DNA of 64,000 nucleotides, taken from Bradyrhizobium agreste (GTDB taxonomy: Bacteria; Pseudomonadota; Alphaproteobacteria; Rhizobiales; Xanthobacteraceae). The stretch spans positions 131,501 to 195,500 of the forward strand of contig NZ_JACCHP010000015.1 of NCBI RefSeq assembly GCF_016031625.1, in the 5' to 3' direction. A program made the translations under genes and the position numbers. A model generated the notes under the pieces. That model was given only the letters and a program-made list of their open reading frames with translations, was not told the DNA's origin and ran no database searches. Of this stretch, positions 28,284 through 37,092 are shown piece by piece; position 1 is the stretch's first letter, and each line of letters begins with the position of its first letter.

Positions 28284-29267
28284 ATGCCGGCCGATGACCA
28301 ATCGATCCAAGGCGCGCCGCGCCTCGGCTATACCGGCGACCCGCATGGGCCGGCCTACGAGATGTGGCGGGAGGAATTTTGCCGCCGCGTCATGGCGGCT
28401 GATCTTGCGCCCTTGTCCGACGGCTCTTTTCGCTGTGACGTCAAAGCATTGATGTTGCCACAGGCTACGATATCCTCCTGCCGCGGCACGCCGATCAGAT
28501 TTAAGACGCTCAACGCCAGCGATAATCTTGCGTTGCTGATTGCGCCGGACTCGCCGTTGCATGCAGTGATGGGCCGTCGCGCACTCGAAGTTGCGCCACT
28601 GGGCATCAGTCTCATCGACGCGTCCATCAAAGGCGCTTTCGTCTCTCAACTCGAAGTGGGCGGCAACAAGGCGGCTCTGTTCGACCGCAAAACGCTGCTG
28701 TCTTATTGTCCCAATGCTGAAGACAGCGTTGCTCGGCCGCTCGATCATGACCCGGTGCTCACTGTCGTGCTGCGTCAATATTACGACTTCGCTGTCCAGC
28801 ACGCCCCCGGACTCGATCCCCTGGCGCAGCACGCCATTTCGCAACATTTGTTGGATCTGATGGTCCTGGTGCTCGGCGGCCGGCGCGACGCCACCGAATT
28901 GGCGAAAGAGCGCGGGCTCGCCGCCGCCCGACTGGAAGCCATCAAGGCCGACGTTCTGGCGCGGCTCGGCGACGGCAGCCTCACCCTTGCCGGCGTCGCG
29001 CGACGCCATCGCGTCAGCCCTCGTACCGTTCAATTGCTGTTCGAGCGCAGCGGCGTCACATTCTCGGAGTTCTTGCTCGAACAGCGGCTGTTGCGGGCGG
29101 TACGGCTGCTGCGCGATCCGATGCACCGGGCGGCCAAGATCAGCGACCTTGCCCATCGCTCCGGCTTTAACGACGTATCGTATTTTCACCGGGTCTTTCG
29201 TCGGCGCTTCGGCATGACGCCTGCGGATGCGAAGGTATGGCAGACGGAAACGGACGACCGGAGTTAG
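28284..29267 (+). CDS. AraC-family transcriptional regulator
   Basis: A 327-residue regulator. The first 220 residues form a cupin-like AraC_binding_2 sensor, and the last 100 hold two helix-turn-helix motifs (SLTLAGVARRHRVSPRTVQL and ISDLAHRSGFNDVSYFHRVF) with the closing RRRFGMTPADAK. ATG 28284 is chosen over GTG 28278 because GGAGG at 28270-28274 is then 9 bases away. It faces the autotransporter gene and is its most likely regulator; the ligand is unknown. Confidence 0.92.
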   Translation: MPADDQSIQGAPRLGYTGDPHGPAYEMWREEFCRRVMAADLAPLSDGSFRCDVKALMLPQATISSCRGTPIRFKTLNASDNLALLIAPDSPLHAVMGRRALEVAPLGISLIDASIKGAFVSQLEVGGNKAALFDRKTLLSYCPNAEDSVARPLDHDPVLTVVLRQYYDFAVQHAPGLDPLAQHAISQHLLDLMVLVLGGRRDATELAKERGLAAARLEAIKADVLARLGDGSLTLAGVARRHRVSPRTVQLLFERSGVTFSEFLLEQRLLRAVRLLRDPMHRAAKISDLAHRSGFNDVSYFHRVFRRRFGMTPADAKVWQTETDDRS

Positions 29268-29410
29268 CGGAAGGGACGTCGTCGTCGCCGCCGACGCAAG
29301 AATCACAAGAAAGAATGAAGGTTCCTGCTTTCACGTTTTGTTGTTGGTCCAGAACCCGCCCCCGCCTCATTGATTGATGAGAATTGGAGGGAATCGAGAA
29401 GGATCTGGAC

Positions 29411-29746
29411 ATGCGAGCAGAGCGGATCGCGCTGGGTGTGGCGCTTGCGGTCGGCGGCATCGTGGCGCAGAGCGCTGCATCCGCGCAGGAATACCGCGGC
29501 ACGATGGAACAGCAGATGGCCTGCACACCGGATGTGTGGCGGCTGTGCAGCGATCAGATCCCGGATGTGAACCGCATCGTGGCCTGCTTGCAGCAGAACA
29601 CGCCGCTGCTTTCGAGCGGCTGCCGTGCCGTGTTCCAATCCAGCAACCAGGTGCAGCCGCAACAGGTGCCGCGCAACCGCGCCGCCCCGCCACCGCGCTA
29701 CAACGCTCCGCCGCCTCCACGCCGGCCTTACGATGAGGATGAATAG
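29411..29746 (+). CDS. Small exported protein with cysteine-rich (GLG1-type) repeat
   Basis: A 111-residue protein with a signal peptide (ALGVALAVGGIVAQSAASAQ) and one cysteine-rich repeat: MACTPDVWRLCSDQIPDVNR then VACLQQNTPLLSSGCRAVF. Four cysteines and the LSxxC pattern match the Cys_rich_FGFR/GLG1 repeat found in many rhizobial exported proteins. The tail is Pro/Arg-rich. ATG 29411 follows AAGGA at 29399. The gene overlaps the convergent YbaK-like gene by 19 bases. Function unknown; probably periplasmic. Confidence 0.8.
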   Translation: MRAERIALGVALAVGGIVAQSAASAQEYRGTMEQQMACTPDVWRLCSDQIPDVNRIVACLQQNTPLLSSGCRAVFQSSNQVQPQQVPRNRAAPPPRYNAPPPPRRPYDEDE

Positions 29747-30219
29747 CGCCGCTCAGGCCTGTGCTCGCAGACGTCGACCCATTCGGCCGAGGTCAGCTCG
29801 GCCATCCGCTCCGGCGTGATGCGTACCGCGCTGTGGGTCGAGCCCGCGGCCGGTACCACCACGTCGAACGCCTTGAGCGAGACGTCGCAATAGACTGGCA
29901 GCGGCGATTTCAGACCGAACGGGCAGACGCCGCCGACCTCGTGCCCGGTGATATCGGCGACTTCCTCCAGTCCCAGCATCTTCGGCTTGCCGCCGAACTG
30001 CGCCTTGACCTTCTTGTTGTCCATGCGCGAGGTGCCGCTCGCGACGATCAGGATCACGCGCTCGCCGATCCGCAAGCTCAGCGTCTTGGCGATCATCCCC
30101 GGCTCGACGCCATAGGCTTCGGCCGCCAGCGCCACGGTCGCGGAGCTGATCGGGGATTCGATGACGGAGATGTCGGGGGCTTTCTCGGCGAAGTAGGCGC
30201 GAACGGATTCCAGGCTCAT
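29728..30219 (-). CDS. YbaK/EbsC-family protein (aminoacyl-tRNA deacylase-like)
   Basis: A 163-residue single-domain YbaK/ProRS-associated protein that likely hydrolyses mischarged aminoacyl-tRNA in trans. Supporting motifs: IAKTLSLRIGERVILIVASG (conserved Lys), MDNKKVKAQFG, and the loop GHEVGGVCPFGLKSPLPVYC with the family GxxxGGVxPxG pattern. Its downstream end overlaps the convergent cysteine-rich gene. The HAD gene upstream is co-directional with a 47-bp gap and may share a transcript. Confidence 0.9.
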   Translation of the reverse strand: MSLESVRAYFAEKAPDISVIESPISSATVALAAEAYGVEPGMIAKTLSLRIGERVILIVASGTSRMDNKKVKAQFGGKPKMLGLEEVADITGHEVGGVCPFGLKSPLPVYCDVSLKAFDVVVPAAGSTHSAVRITPERMAELTSAEWVDVCEHRPERRYSSSS

Positions 30220-30266
30220 TCCGGGCAGCTCATTGCAATCTGACAGGCGGCGACCGCTGATTCCTC

Positions 30267-30998
30267 TTAAGCGATTCCCGGCAGCTCGGAGAGCGCACGG
30301 ACACGATAATCCGGTGCGAAGCCGAGCTCATCCATCTGGGTGCGGATCGCCCTGAACATGGTGAGCGGTGCCACGAGTTCGTTCTCGACGCAAGCCAGCG
30401 CCATCGCTTCGGGCGTCACCCGCTCGATCCAGGCAACCTTCAATCCGAACGATTTCGCCCCTGCGGCGTCCCAGGGATTGGAGGAGACGAACAGAACCTC
30501 ATCAGGCGCGGTGCCGAGCACCTCGCCGATCAGCTCATAGGCCTGTGGGCTCGGCTTGAAGACCTTCTTTGCATCGACACTGATGGTGGCATCGAGCAGG
30601 GCATCGAGTCCGGAATTGCGCACCAGCTTATTGAGCATGTCCGGGCTGCCGTTGGAGAGGATGGCGAGCTTGCGCGGTCTTAAGCCGGCGAGCGTTTCCG
30701 TCGCATCAGGATAGAGATCGAGATGCAGATACTTCTCGATCACGCGCTCGAACGTCTCGTTCTCGTAGTCTAGCCCCAGCACGCGCAGCGTATAGGCGAG
30801 GGAATCGCGGGTGACGACGGCAAAATCCCGGTAAGCTTGCATCAGAGAGCGCAGCCAGGTGTATTCGAGCTGCTTGATACGCCAGACCTGCGTGATGATC
30901 TCGCCATAGCCGGGAAACGCATCCTCGGTCACGTCAGCGACCGACTGGATGTCGTAGAGCGTTCCGTAGGCGTCGAAGACGACGGCTTTGATGCTCAT
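30267..30998 (-). CDS. Haloacid dehalogenase, type II
   Basis: A 243-residue HAD enzyme matching (S)-2-haloacid dehalogenases, which displace halide from short 2-haloacids to give 2-hydroxyacids. The catalytic set is present: nucleophile Asp9 in FDAYGTL, Thr13, Arg in VWRIKQLEYTW, Ser in ILSNGS, Lys in KKVFKPSPQAYEL, and SSNPWD. Length and spacing agree with the L-2-haloacid dehalogenase subfamily. It may form a small operon with the YbaK-like gene. Natural substrate uncertain. Confidence 0.92.
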   Translation of the reverse strand: MSIKAVVFDAYGTLYDIQSVADVTEDAFPGYGEIITQVWRIKQLEYTWLRSLMQAYRDFAVVTRDSLAYTLRVLGLDYENETFERVIEKYLHLDLYPDATETLAGLRPRKLAILSNGSPDMLNKLVRNSGLDALLDATISVDAKKVFKPSPQAYELIGEVLGTAPDEVLFVSSNPWDAAGAKSFGLKVAWIERVTPEAMALACVENELVAPLTMFRAIRTQMDELGFAPDYRVRALSELPGIA

Positions 30999-31241
30999 CG
31001 GCTCTCCTTTCGGGGCGCTGTGGTCGCGAGCGCTCCGATTTGGAAGCGCACATCATCGTCAGCTTACCAAGCATAGCGGACGTCCGCCACTGCAAGCGTG
31101 ATCGGCGGGTTGTGACCCAATTCGGACTTCGTTCACGATGGACCTCAAGCCGACCCGAAATCGAGTTTAGGTACCTCGGTTTGAGTTTTTGCTGTATCCT
31201 ATTGGGCCTTCCAGCTTCACAACATTTGGGAGGAGGTTAGG

Positions 31242-31697
31242 ATGACCAAGTCCTTTGTCGCCGCCGCCACTTTGATCGCGTTGGCAAGTTCTGCGCTGGC
31301 TCAAGATGCAATGAAGGTGGTCAAGCCCGATGGCCTGCCTTGGACAGAGCATCCGGTCTTCAAGGGCGTGCAAACCGCCATCTTGATCGGTGACCCAAGA
31401 AAGGCCGAGACCATCGTCCAGCGGGTGAAATTCCCGCCGAATTATAAAGTTCCGCCGCACACTCATCCCTATGCCGAGGTCGTCACCGTGATGAGTGGCA
31501 GCTTTGGGAACGCCATGGGCGAGAAGTTTGATCCCTCGAAAGGCGAGATATTGAAGCAGGGCTCCGTCTTCGCGTTGCCGGCGAAGCACCCGCATTACGT
31601 TTGGACGACAAACGAAGAAGCGATGGTCCAAATTGTATTCACCGGGCCAGGGGGCATCGAGTTCATCGATCCAGCTGACGATCCGCGCAAGAAGTAA
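31242..31697 (+). CDS. Exported cupin-domain protein
   Basis: A 151-residue protein with a clear signal peptide (cleavage near SSALAQ) and one cupin: motif 1 PPHTHPYAEVVTVMSG and motif 2 GSVFALPAKHPHYVW, carrying the metal-binding His/His/Glu and a later His. GGAGGAGG precedes the ATG. Such exported cupins are common in soil bacteria, but no reaction can be assigned. It stands alone after a 240-bp gap. Confidence 0.85.
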   Translation: MTKSFVAAATLIALASSALAQDAMKVVKPDGLPWTEHPVFKGVQTAILIGDPRKAETIVQRVKFPPNYKVPPHTHPYAEVVTVMSGSFGNAMGEKFDPSKGEILKQGSVFALPAKHPHYVWTTNEEAMVQIVFTGPGGIEFIDPADDPRKK

Positions 31698-31987
31698 AAA
31701 ACGAAGCGCCGAACCACAACAAGAGGCCACTTCAATCGGCCGCGTCTTTCGCCATTCCGGCACAGGCGGGATGTCGGCCTGTGGCCCGATGGCGAAGTTC
31801 GGTTGGGCACAGATATCGTCTGCTGATGGGAGGAGACCGGAAGTGACACGTCACCAGTCAAACTGGCGCTGTTGACCCTTCTCGGACATCAGCCCGGCCC
31901 GGTGACATGCGATTCAGGCTATCCTGGCCCTTCCTGAATGATGGTTTGGACCGATAAGATAACCTTCTTGACCTTTTGGGGGCGGAT

Positions 31988-34009
31988 ATGGCGCGGCCAT
32001 CAAGAACGGGCGGCAAGACGAGCCAGGCGAAGACCCGCAAGGGCCGCAAGACCAAGAGCAAGCGCCGCATTGCGCCAGCGGCCAGCCGAGCGAAGCGTCG
32101 TTCGGTCGCCGGTCCGAGCAAAGACCTGAAGGAGGCCCGCGAGCAGCAGGCGGCGACGGCCCAAATATTGAAGGTCATCGCAAGTTCGCCTGACGATGTG
32201 CAGCCGGTATTCGAGGCGATTGCGATCAGCGCCAACAGGCTGATCGGCGGTTTCTCTACGGCAGTGTTTCGCTATATCGACGGCATGCAACACCTGGAGG
32301 CATTCACGCCGACCAATCCGGTCGCTGACGAAGCATTGCGAGCTTCGTTCCCGCGGCATCTCACAACGTCTTCGGCCTCCTTCGAGTTGCTGCGTGATGG
32401 CAAACCAATGCAGATTGTCGATACCGAATCCTCGCCAAATATACTGGCCAGGGATTTGGCGCGATTGCGCGGCTTTCGCAGCATGTTGTTCACGCCGTTG
32501 ATGAGCAATGGGGTGCCTATCGGCTTGATCACCGTGACGCGAGTCGAGACCGGTTCATTCGCCGACCATCACGTGCAATTGCTACAGACCTTCGCCGACC
32601 AGGCGGTGATTGCGATCGAGAACGCGCGATTGTTTAATGAAACGAGGGAAGCGCTGGAGCGGCAAACCGCGACGTCGGAAGTGCTACAAGTCATATCCAG
32701 GTCGTCTGGCGGACTTGGGCCGGTGTTCGAGGCCATGCTGGAAAATGCCGTGCGCATCTGCCGTGCCAGTTTTGGGACGCTCCTCCTATACGAAGGCAAC
32801 AGGTTACGGCGGGTGGCGCGAATGGCCGCGCAAAACGTGCCGCAATTGTACGCGCCCGACCAGGAAACGCCGCCACACTTCATCGCGCCGTTTGACGGGG
32901 CGCCTTCGTTGGGGCGCCTCGTCGAGACCAAGGCGCTGGTTCACATTGCCGATATCGCCACAGAGCATCCCGACGATCTGATCTACAAGGTCGCCGCAGC
33001 CCGCACCGTTCTGATTGTGCCGATGCTCAAGGAGAGCGAGCTTGTCGGTGGCTTTGCTGTCTACCGCAAGGAAGTGCAAGAGTTCAGCGACAAGCAGGTC
33101 GAGTTGCTGGAAAATTTTGCGGCACAAGCGGTGATCGCCATCGAAAACACACGACTGCTCAAGGAGCTGCGGCAGCGAACCGACGATCTCTCGCAATCCC
33201 TCGACGACCTCCGCACCGCACAGGACCGCCTGGTGCAGACCGAAAAGCTTGCCTCGCTCGGCCAGCTCACCGCGGGCATTGCGCACGAGATCAAGAACCC
33301 GCTCAACTTCGTCAATAATTTCGCAGCGCTTTCAGCGGAGTTGACCGAGGAGTTGAACGAGGCCCTCAAGCCCGCCGAACTCGTCGACGAGATCCGCACC
33401 GAAGTCGATGAGCTGACGGCGCTTTTGAAGAGCAACCTCGAAAAGGTCATGCAGCACGGCAAGCGGGCCGATTCCATCGTCAAGAACATGCTGCTGCACT
33501 CACGCGAGGGACCGGGCGAGCGCCGCCTCGCCGACATCAATGCCCTGGTCCAGGAGAGTCTTAATCTAGCCTACCATGGCGCGCGCGCAGAGAAGTCCGA
33601 CTTCAACATCACGCTCACGCAGGACCTCGACCCCGACGTGGGCGAAATCGAGGTATATCCGCAGGAGATCACGCGCGCGCTGCTCAACGTGATCTCCAAC
33701 GGCTTCTATGCCGCGACCAGGCGCAAGTCCGAGGCGGGAGACGAGACCTTTGAGCCTGTGCTGAGTGCGACCACGAACAACCTTGACGACAAGGTCGAAA
33801 TTCGCATCCGCGACAACGGCACCGGGATTCCGGTCGAGGTGAAGGAAAAAATGTTCAATCCCTTCTTTACTACCAAGCCAGCTGGCGAAGGCACGGGGCT
33901 CGGTCTGTCTATGACCCATGACATCATTGTCAAACAACACGGCGGAACCCTCGATGTCGAGAGCGAGCTGGGTGTGTTTACCGAGTTCATTATCACGCTG
34001 CCGCGATGA
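31988..34009 (+). CDS. Orphan hybrid-less histidine kinase, GAF-GAF-HisKA-HATPase
   Basis: A 673-residue cytosolic sensor kinase. A very basic first 40 residues (many Lys/Arg) is followed by two GAF units, each led by a helical linker (EQQAATAQILKVIASSPDDV and TATSEVLQVISRSSGG). A coiled coil leads to the HisKA box GIAHEIKNPLN with phospho-acceptor His433. The ATPase domain has N, G1 (DNGTGIP), F and G2 (FFTTKPAGEGTGLGLSMTHD) boxes. ATG 31988 is used; TTG 31976 is an alternative. No receiver gene is nearby, so its partner is elsewhere. The class is abundant in Bradyrhizobium. The stimulus is unknown. Confidence 0.92.
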   Translation: MARPSRTGGKTSQAKTRKGRKTKSKRRIAPAASRAKRRSVAGPSKDLKEAREQQAATAQILKVIASSPDDVQPVFEAIAISANRLIGGFSTAVFRYIDGMQHLEAFTPTNPVADEALRASFPRHLTTSSASFELLRDGKPMQIVDTESSPNILARDLARLRGFRSMLFTPLMSNGVPIGLITVTRVETGSFADHHVQLLQTFADQAVIAIENARLFNETREALERQTATSEVLQVISRSSGGLGPVFEAMLENAVRICRASFGTLLLYEGNRLRRVARMAAQNVPQLYAPDQETPPHFIAPFDGAPSLGRLVETKALVHIADIATEHPDDLIYKVAAARTVLIVPMLKESELVGGFAVYRKEVQEFSDKQVELLENFAAQAVIAIENTRLLKELRQRTDDLSQSLDDLRTAQDRLVQTEKLASLGQLTAGIAHEIKNPLNFVNNFAALSAELTEELNEALKPAELVDEIRTEVDELTALLKSNLEKVMQHGKRADSIVKNMLLHSREGPGERRLADINALVQESLNLAYHGARAEKSDFNITLTQDLDPDVGEIEVYPQEITRALLNVISNGFYAATRRKSEAGDETFEPVLSATTNNLDDKVEIRIRDNGTGIPVEVKEKMFNPFFTTKPAGEGTGLGLSMTHDIIVKQHGGTLDVESELGVFTEFIITLPR

Positions 34010-34010
34010 C

Positions 34011-34115
34011 CTCTTTTGGCCCATCAGCGAAGTTGCGCCTCGTGTGGCGGAGGTCCGCTCATCGCGCCGCGGCGGACCAGATTTTGCTCAACCTGAGTTC
34101 TTCGCATTTTTGACC
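34011..34115 (+). repeat. Direct repeat of about 105 bp, left copy
   Basis: Begins 2 bases after the histidine-kinase stop. It matches 41033-41136 in the same orientation with roughly 85-90 percent identity by eye; shared blocks include CCATCAGCGAAGTTG, CCTCGTGTGGCGGAGGTCCG, CTCATCGCG and GAGTTCTTCGCA. The two copies bracket most of the accessory region. Confidence 0.8.
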
Positions 34116-34301
34116 TGACGCGGGAATGGCTGCTCCAGACAATTTGGCTGCCACCCCCACACTTCCGAACTGGGCGCCGGCAGCGGGATTTCCTCCGCAT
34201 CCAGCGGCTACGGCAATCAGGTTCGGGGCAGCCTTTTGTCATTCATGGACGGCAGCAAGGCTGGTATAATGTGGAGCATAGCTACTGACGTAGAGCTGCC
34301 A

Positions 34302-35285
34302 ATGGAAAGGCGACGGTTTTTCAAAGCTATTGCGGCGCTAGCGGCTTGGCCGGCACTTGCACGTGCCCAGCAATCCAAAACGCGCCTCGCGCGGGTTGCC
34401 TATTTGAGTGCGCAGAGTGCCGAAAACATAGACCCGCATTCGATGACGGCGCTCAAGCAAGGTCTCATCGAAAACGATCTGATCGAAGGTATGAACATCG
34501 AGATTACGTACTTCTGGGGGAATGGCGATCCTGGCCGCGTGAAGGAACTGGCATCGGCCCTGGTGCAACGCGACTTTGATCTTATCATTACCGCCGGCTC
34601 TCAGCCATTACGTTCACTGATGGCGACGGGGACCAAGAAGCCTTTAGTATTTGCTATTGTCGCCGATCCCGTCGGCGATGGCATTGTTGCAAGTCTCGCC
34701 CGGCCGGGAGGCAACGCGACCGGCTTATCGATGTCGGGCACTGATCTGGAAAGCAAGCGCATTCAACTGTTGAAGGAGACCGTACCAACAATCCGCAAGC
34801 TCATGATCCTGCATCATTCAGCGGGAGAAGCGATAGGCGTGGTCAGCGCAATGAAACGGGCAGCTGATTCTCTGGCTCTCGATACCGTTTTCGTTGAGGC
34901 GGGCGCGGTTGATGAGTTCGAAAATGCGTTCGCGCGGGCGAAGGAACAAGGAGCCGAGGCTTTGGTGGCATCGGCATCGGCATATTTAAACTATAACCGT
35001 AAGCAACTAATTGCCCTAGCGGCCAAGCATCGATTACCGTCTGTCTGGGAAACAAATGTCTACGTGCGTGACGGAGGCTTGATGTCTTATGGCCCCAACT
35101 TCCCCGACATGTACCGACGGTCGGCAGGATACGTTGCCAAAATCCTCCGCGGAGCAAATCCGGGCGAAATGCCTGTAGAGCAGCCGATCAAGTTCGAGCT
35201 AGCCGTAAACGCAAGAACCGCCGCCTCGCTCGGCATCACCGTCCCACCGAGCATCGTCGCACGGGCGGATGAACTCATCGAGTGA
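34302..35285 (+). CDS. ABC transporter substrate-binding protein, orphan
   Basis: A 327-residue exported protein of the ABC_sub_bind family (PF04392). The signal peptide starts with MERRRFFKAIAAL (Tat-like Arg pair) and ends near ALARAQ. The mature part includes RVAYLSAQSAEN, ASALVQRDFDLIITAGSQPL, KPLVFAIVADPVG and SLARPGGNATGLSM, characteristic of this family. No permease or ATPase gene accompanies it, which is usual for the many orphan copies in Bradyrhizobium. The ligand is unknown. Confidence 0.9.
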   Translation: MERRRFFKAIAALAAWPALARAQQSKTRLARVAYLSAQSAENIDPHSMTALKQGLIENDLIEGMNIEITYFWGNGDPGRVKELASALVQRDFDLIITAGSQPLRSLMATGTKKPLVFAIVADPVGDGIVASLARPGGNATGLSMSGTDLESKRIQLLKETVPTIRKLMILHHSAGEAIGVVSAMKRAADSLALDTVFVEAGAVDEFENAFARAKEQGAEALVASASAYLNYNRKQLIALAAKHRLPSVWETNVYVRDGGLMSYGPNFPDMYRRSAGYVAKILRGANPGEMPVEQPIKFELAVNARTAASLGITVPPSIVARADELIE

Positions 35286-35425
35286 GTGGAATTGAGTCGG
35301 ATCGAGCAGGACGTGCAAATGTCTGCGTTGGCCCTCAGCTGCCTCTCTGCCTCTACGCCCTGCCGTCGGCTTGCGGGATGCGAACGGACCAATGAAAATA
35401 TGGCCGCGACGCCCGCATGTGACCC

Positions 35426-36986
35426 TGGCTGTGTGAAAACGCGGTGCCGCTGTTATGATTCTCCGATGATTCTGTTTGGGGGAATCGATGAGGCGCTTCG
35501 TTGAAGAGGCGGATCGTGGGCAATGGACGCTATTGCCCGAATGCCTCGATGATTTCATTGACGAGAGCAACCCCGTTCGCGTGATCGACGCATTTGTCGA
35601 TGCGCTCGATTTGTCTGAGATGGGTTTTGAGGGGGTGGAGCCGGCGGCCACCGGTCGGCCGTCGTACCACCCCTCTGTTCTTCTGAAGCTTTACATCTAT
35701 GGCTATCTGAACCGGGTGCAGTCGAGCCGGCGGCTCGAACGAGAGGCGGGCCGCAATGTCGAGGTGATGTGGCTGCTGGGGCGGCTCGCGCCTGATCACA
35801 AGACCATCGCCGACTTCCGTAAAGACAACGGCCTGGCGCTTCGCAAAGTCTGTGCGCGCTTTGTCGAACTCTGTCGTGGGATGGGCCTTCTGGCGACGGC
35901 GAGCGTCGCCATCGATGGCAGCAAGTTCAAGGCCGTGAACAACCGGGACAAGAACTTCACACGGGCGAAGGTCCAACGGCGGCGTGCTCAGCTGGAGGAG
36001 AGCGTCGCGCGGTATCTGAGCCAACTTGACGCGGCCGACCGCCAGGAGCCGACGGAGGCGCTGGCGACGAAGGTAACGAGGCTTGCCGAGAAGCTCACGA
36101 AGCTGAAGGAGGAAATAGGCAAGCTTGCCGTCTACGAGAAGCAGATGCTTGCGTCGCCCGATCAGCAAATCTCCCTGACCGATCCCGACAGCCGCTCGAT
36201 GGCAACGAGCGGCCGCGGCTCCGGCGTTGTCGGCTACAACGTGCAGGTCGCCGTGGACACCGAGCACCATCTGATTGTGACGCACGAGGTGACGAACAGT
36301 GGTTCAGATCGGGCCCAACTAGCTAACATGGCCAAACAGGCAAAGGCCGTTCTCAAGACCGAGACGCTCGACGCTGTAGCCGATCGCGGCTACTTCAACA
36401 GCCCAGAGATCCTCGCGTGCCACGAGGCCGGAATCAAGGTGACGCTGCCCAAGCCGCAGACGTCGAATGCCAAGTCGGAGGGGCGCTTCGGTAAGCAGGA
36501 CTTTGCCTATTTGCCAGAAGAAGACGTCTATCGCTGCCCAGCTGGAGAGCGATTACCGTATCGCTATACAAACGAAGAAGACGGCAAGGTGTTGCGGCGA
36601 TACTGGACCACAGCCTGTCAAACTTGTTCGCTGAAATCCCAATGCACGCCGGGGCCAGAGCGGCGGATTGCACGATGGGAGCACGAGCATCTGCTTGAGG
36701 CCGTGCAGCGGCGCCTTGACGCGAACCCGGAAGCGATGCGCCAGCGGCGCGAGACGGTCGAACATCCGTTCGGCACGATGAAGGCTCGCATGGGAGCGAC
36801 GCACTTCCTCACTAAAACGCTTCCAAAAGTAGCCGCCGAGATGGCGCTATCGGTTCTGGCCTACAACCTGACACGGGTCATGAACATCGTCGGGGTCAAG
36901 CCATTGATCACTGCGATCGTGGCCTGAAATACACCAGCGTCCTGGTGCCAGGATTGATATCCAATACGGCCGTTTTTACACAGCCA
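35426..36986 (+). mobile_element. Insertion sequence, IS1182 family, complete
   Basis: About 1.56 kb. The terminal inverted repeats are TGGCTGTGTGAAAACG at 35426-35441 and its imperfect complement at 36971-36986 (15 of 16 match). They enclose one intact transposase gene. No convincing target-site duplication is seen: GACCCT occurs beside both ends but at different offsets. The element sits immediately left of the AT-rich peptide module. It looks intact and possibly still active. Confidence 0.85.
35488..36927 (+). CDS. IS1182-family transposase (DDE)
   Basis: A 479-residue transposase. The N-terminal DUF772-like domain (YHPSVLLKLYIYGYLNRVQS, SSRRLEREAGRNVEVMWLL) is followed by a DDE catalytic domain with Asp in SVAIDGSKFKA, Asp in AVADRGYFN, and Glu in ETVEHPFGTMKARMG. 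A coiled insert (about residues 165-220) and a zinc-like CPAGE...CQTC..C segment are family features. GGGGGA lies 5 bases before ATG 35488. No frameshift is seen. Confidence 0.95.
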   Translation: MRRFVEEADRGQWTLLPECLDDFIDESNPVRVIDAFVDALDLSEMGFEGVEPAATGRPSYHPSVLLKLYIYGYLNRVQSSRRLEREAGRNVEVMWLLGRLAPDHKTIADFRKDNGLALRKVCARFVELCRGMGLLATASVAIDGSKFKAVNNRDKNFTRAKVQRRRAQLEESVARYLSQLDAADRQEPTEALATKVTRLAEKLTKLKEEIGKLAVYEKQMLASPDQQISLTDPDSRSMATSGRGSGVVGYNVQVAVDTEHHLIVTHEVTNSGSDRAQLANMAKQAKAVLKTETLDAVADRGYFNSPEILACHEAGIKVTLPKPQTSNAKSEGRFGKQDFAYLPEEDVYRCPAGERLPYRYTNEEDGKVLRRYWTTACQTCSLKSQCTPGPERRIARWEHEHLLEAVQRRLDANPEAMRQRRETVEHPFGTMKARMGATHFLTKTLPKVAAEMALSVLAYNLTRVMNIVGVKPLITAIVA

Positions 36987-37092
36987 AGACCCTTAGCCGA
37001 CGTGATCAAGCGCGCCTCTTTTGCCCGCTTCCGATGGTAATACGGACGTCGTCCGGCGGGCGCATTTATGGCTACACGCAAGTCACACTAAG

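Noticed and set aside
35421..36993. GACCCT near both IS ends as a target-site duplication
   Set aside because: It abuts the left end directly but is shifted by one or two bases at the right end, so it is not a clean duplication.
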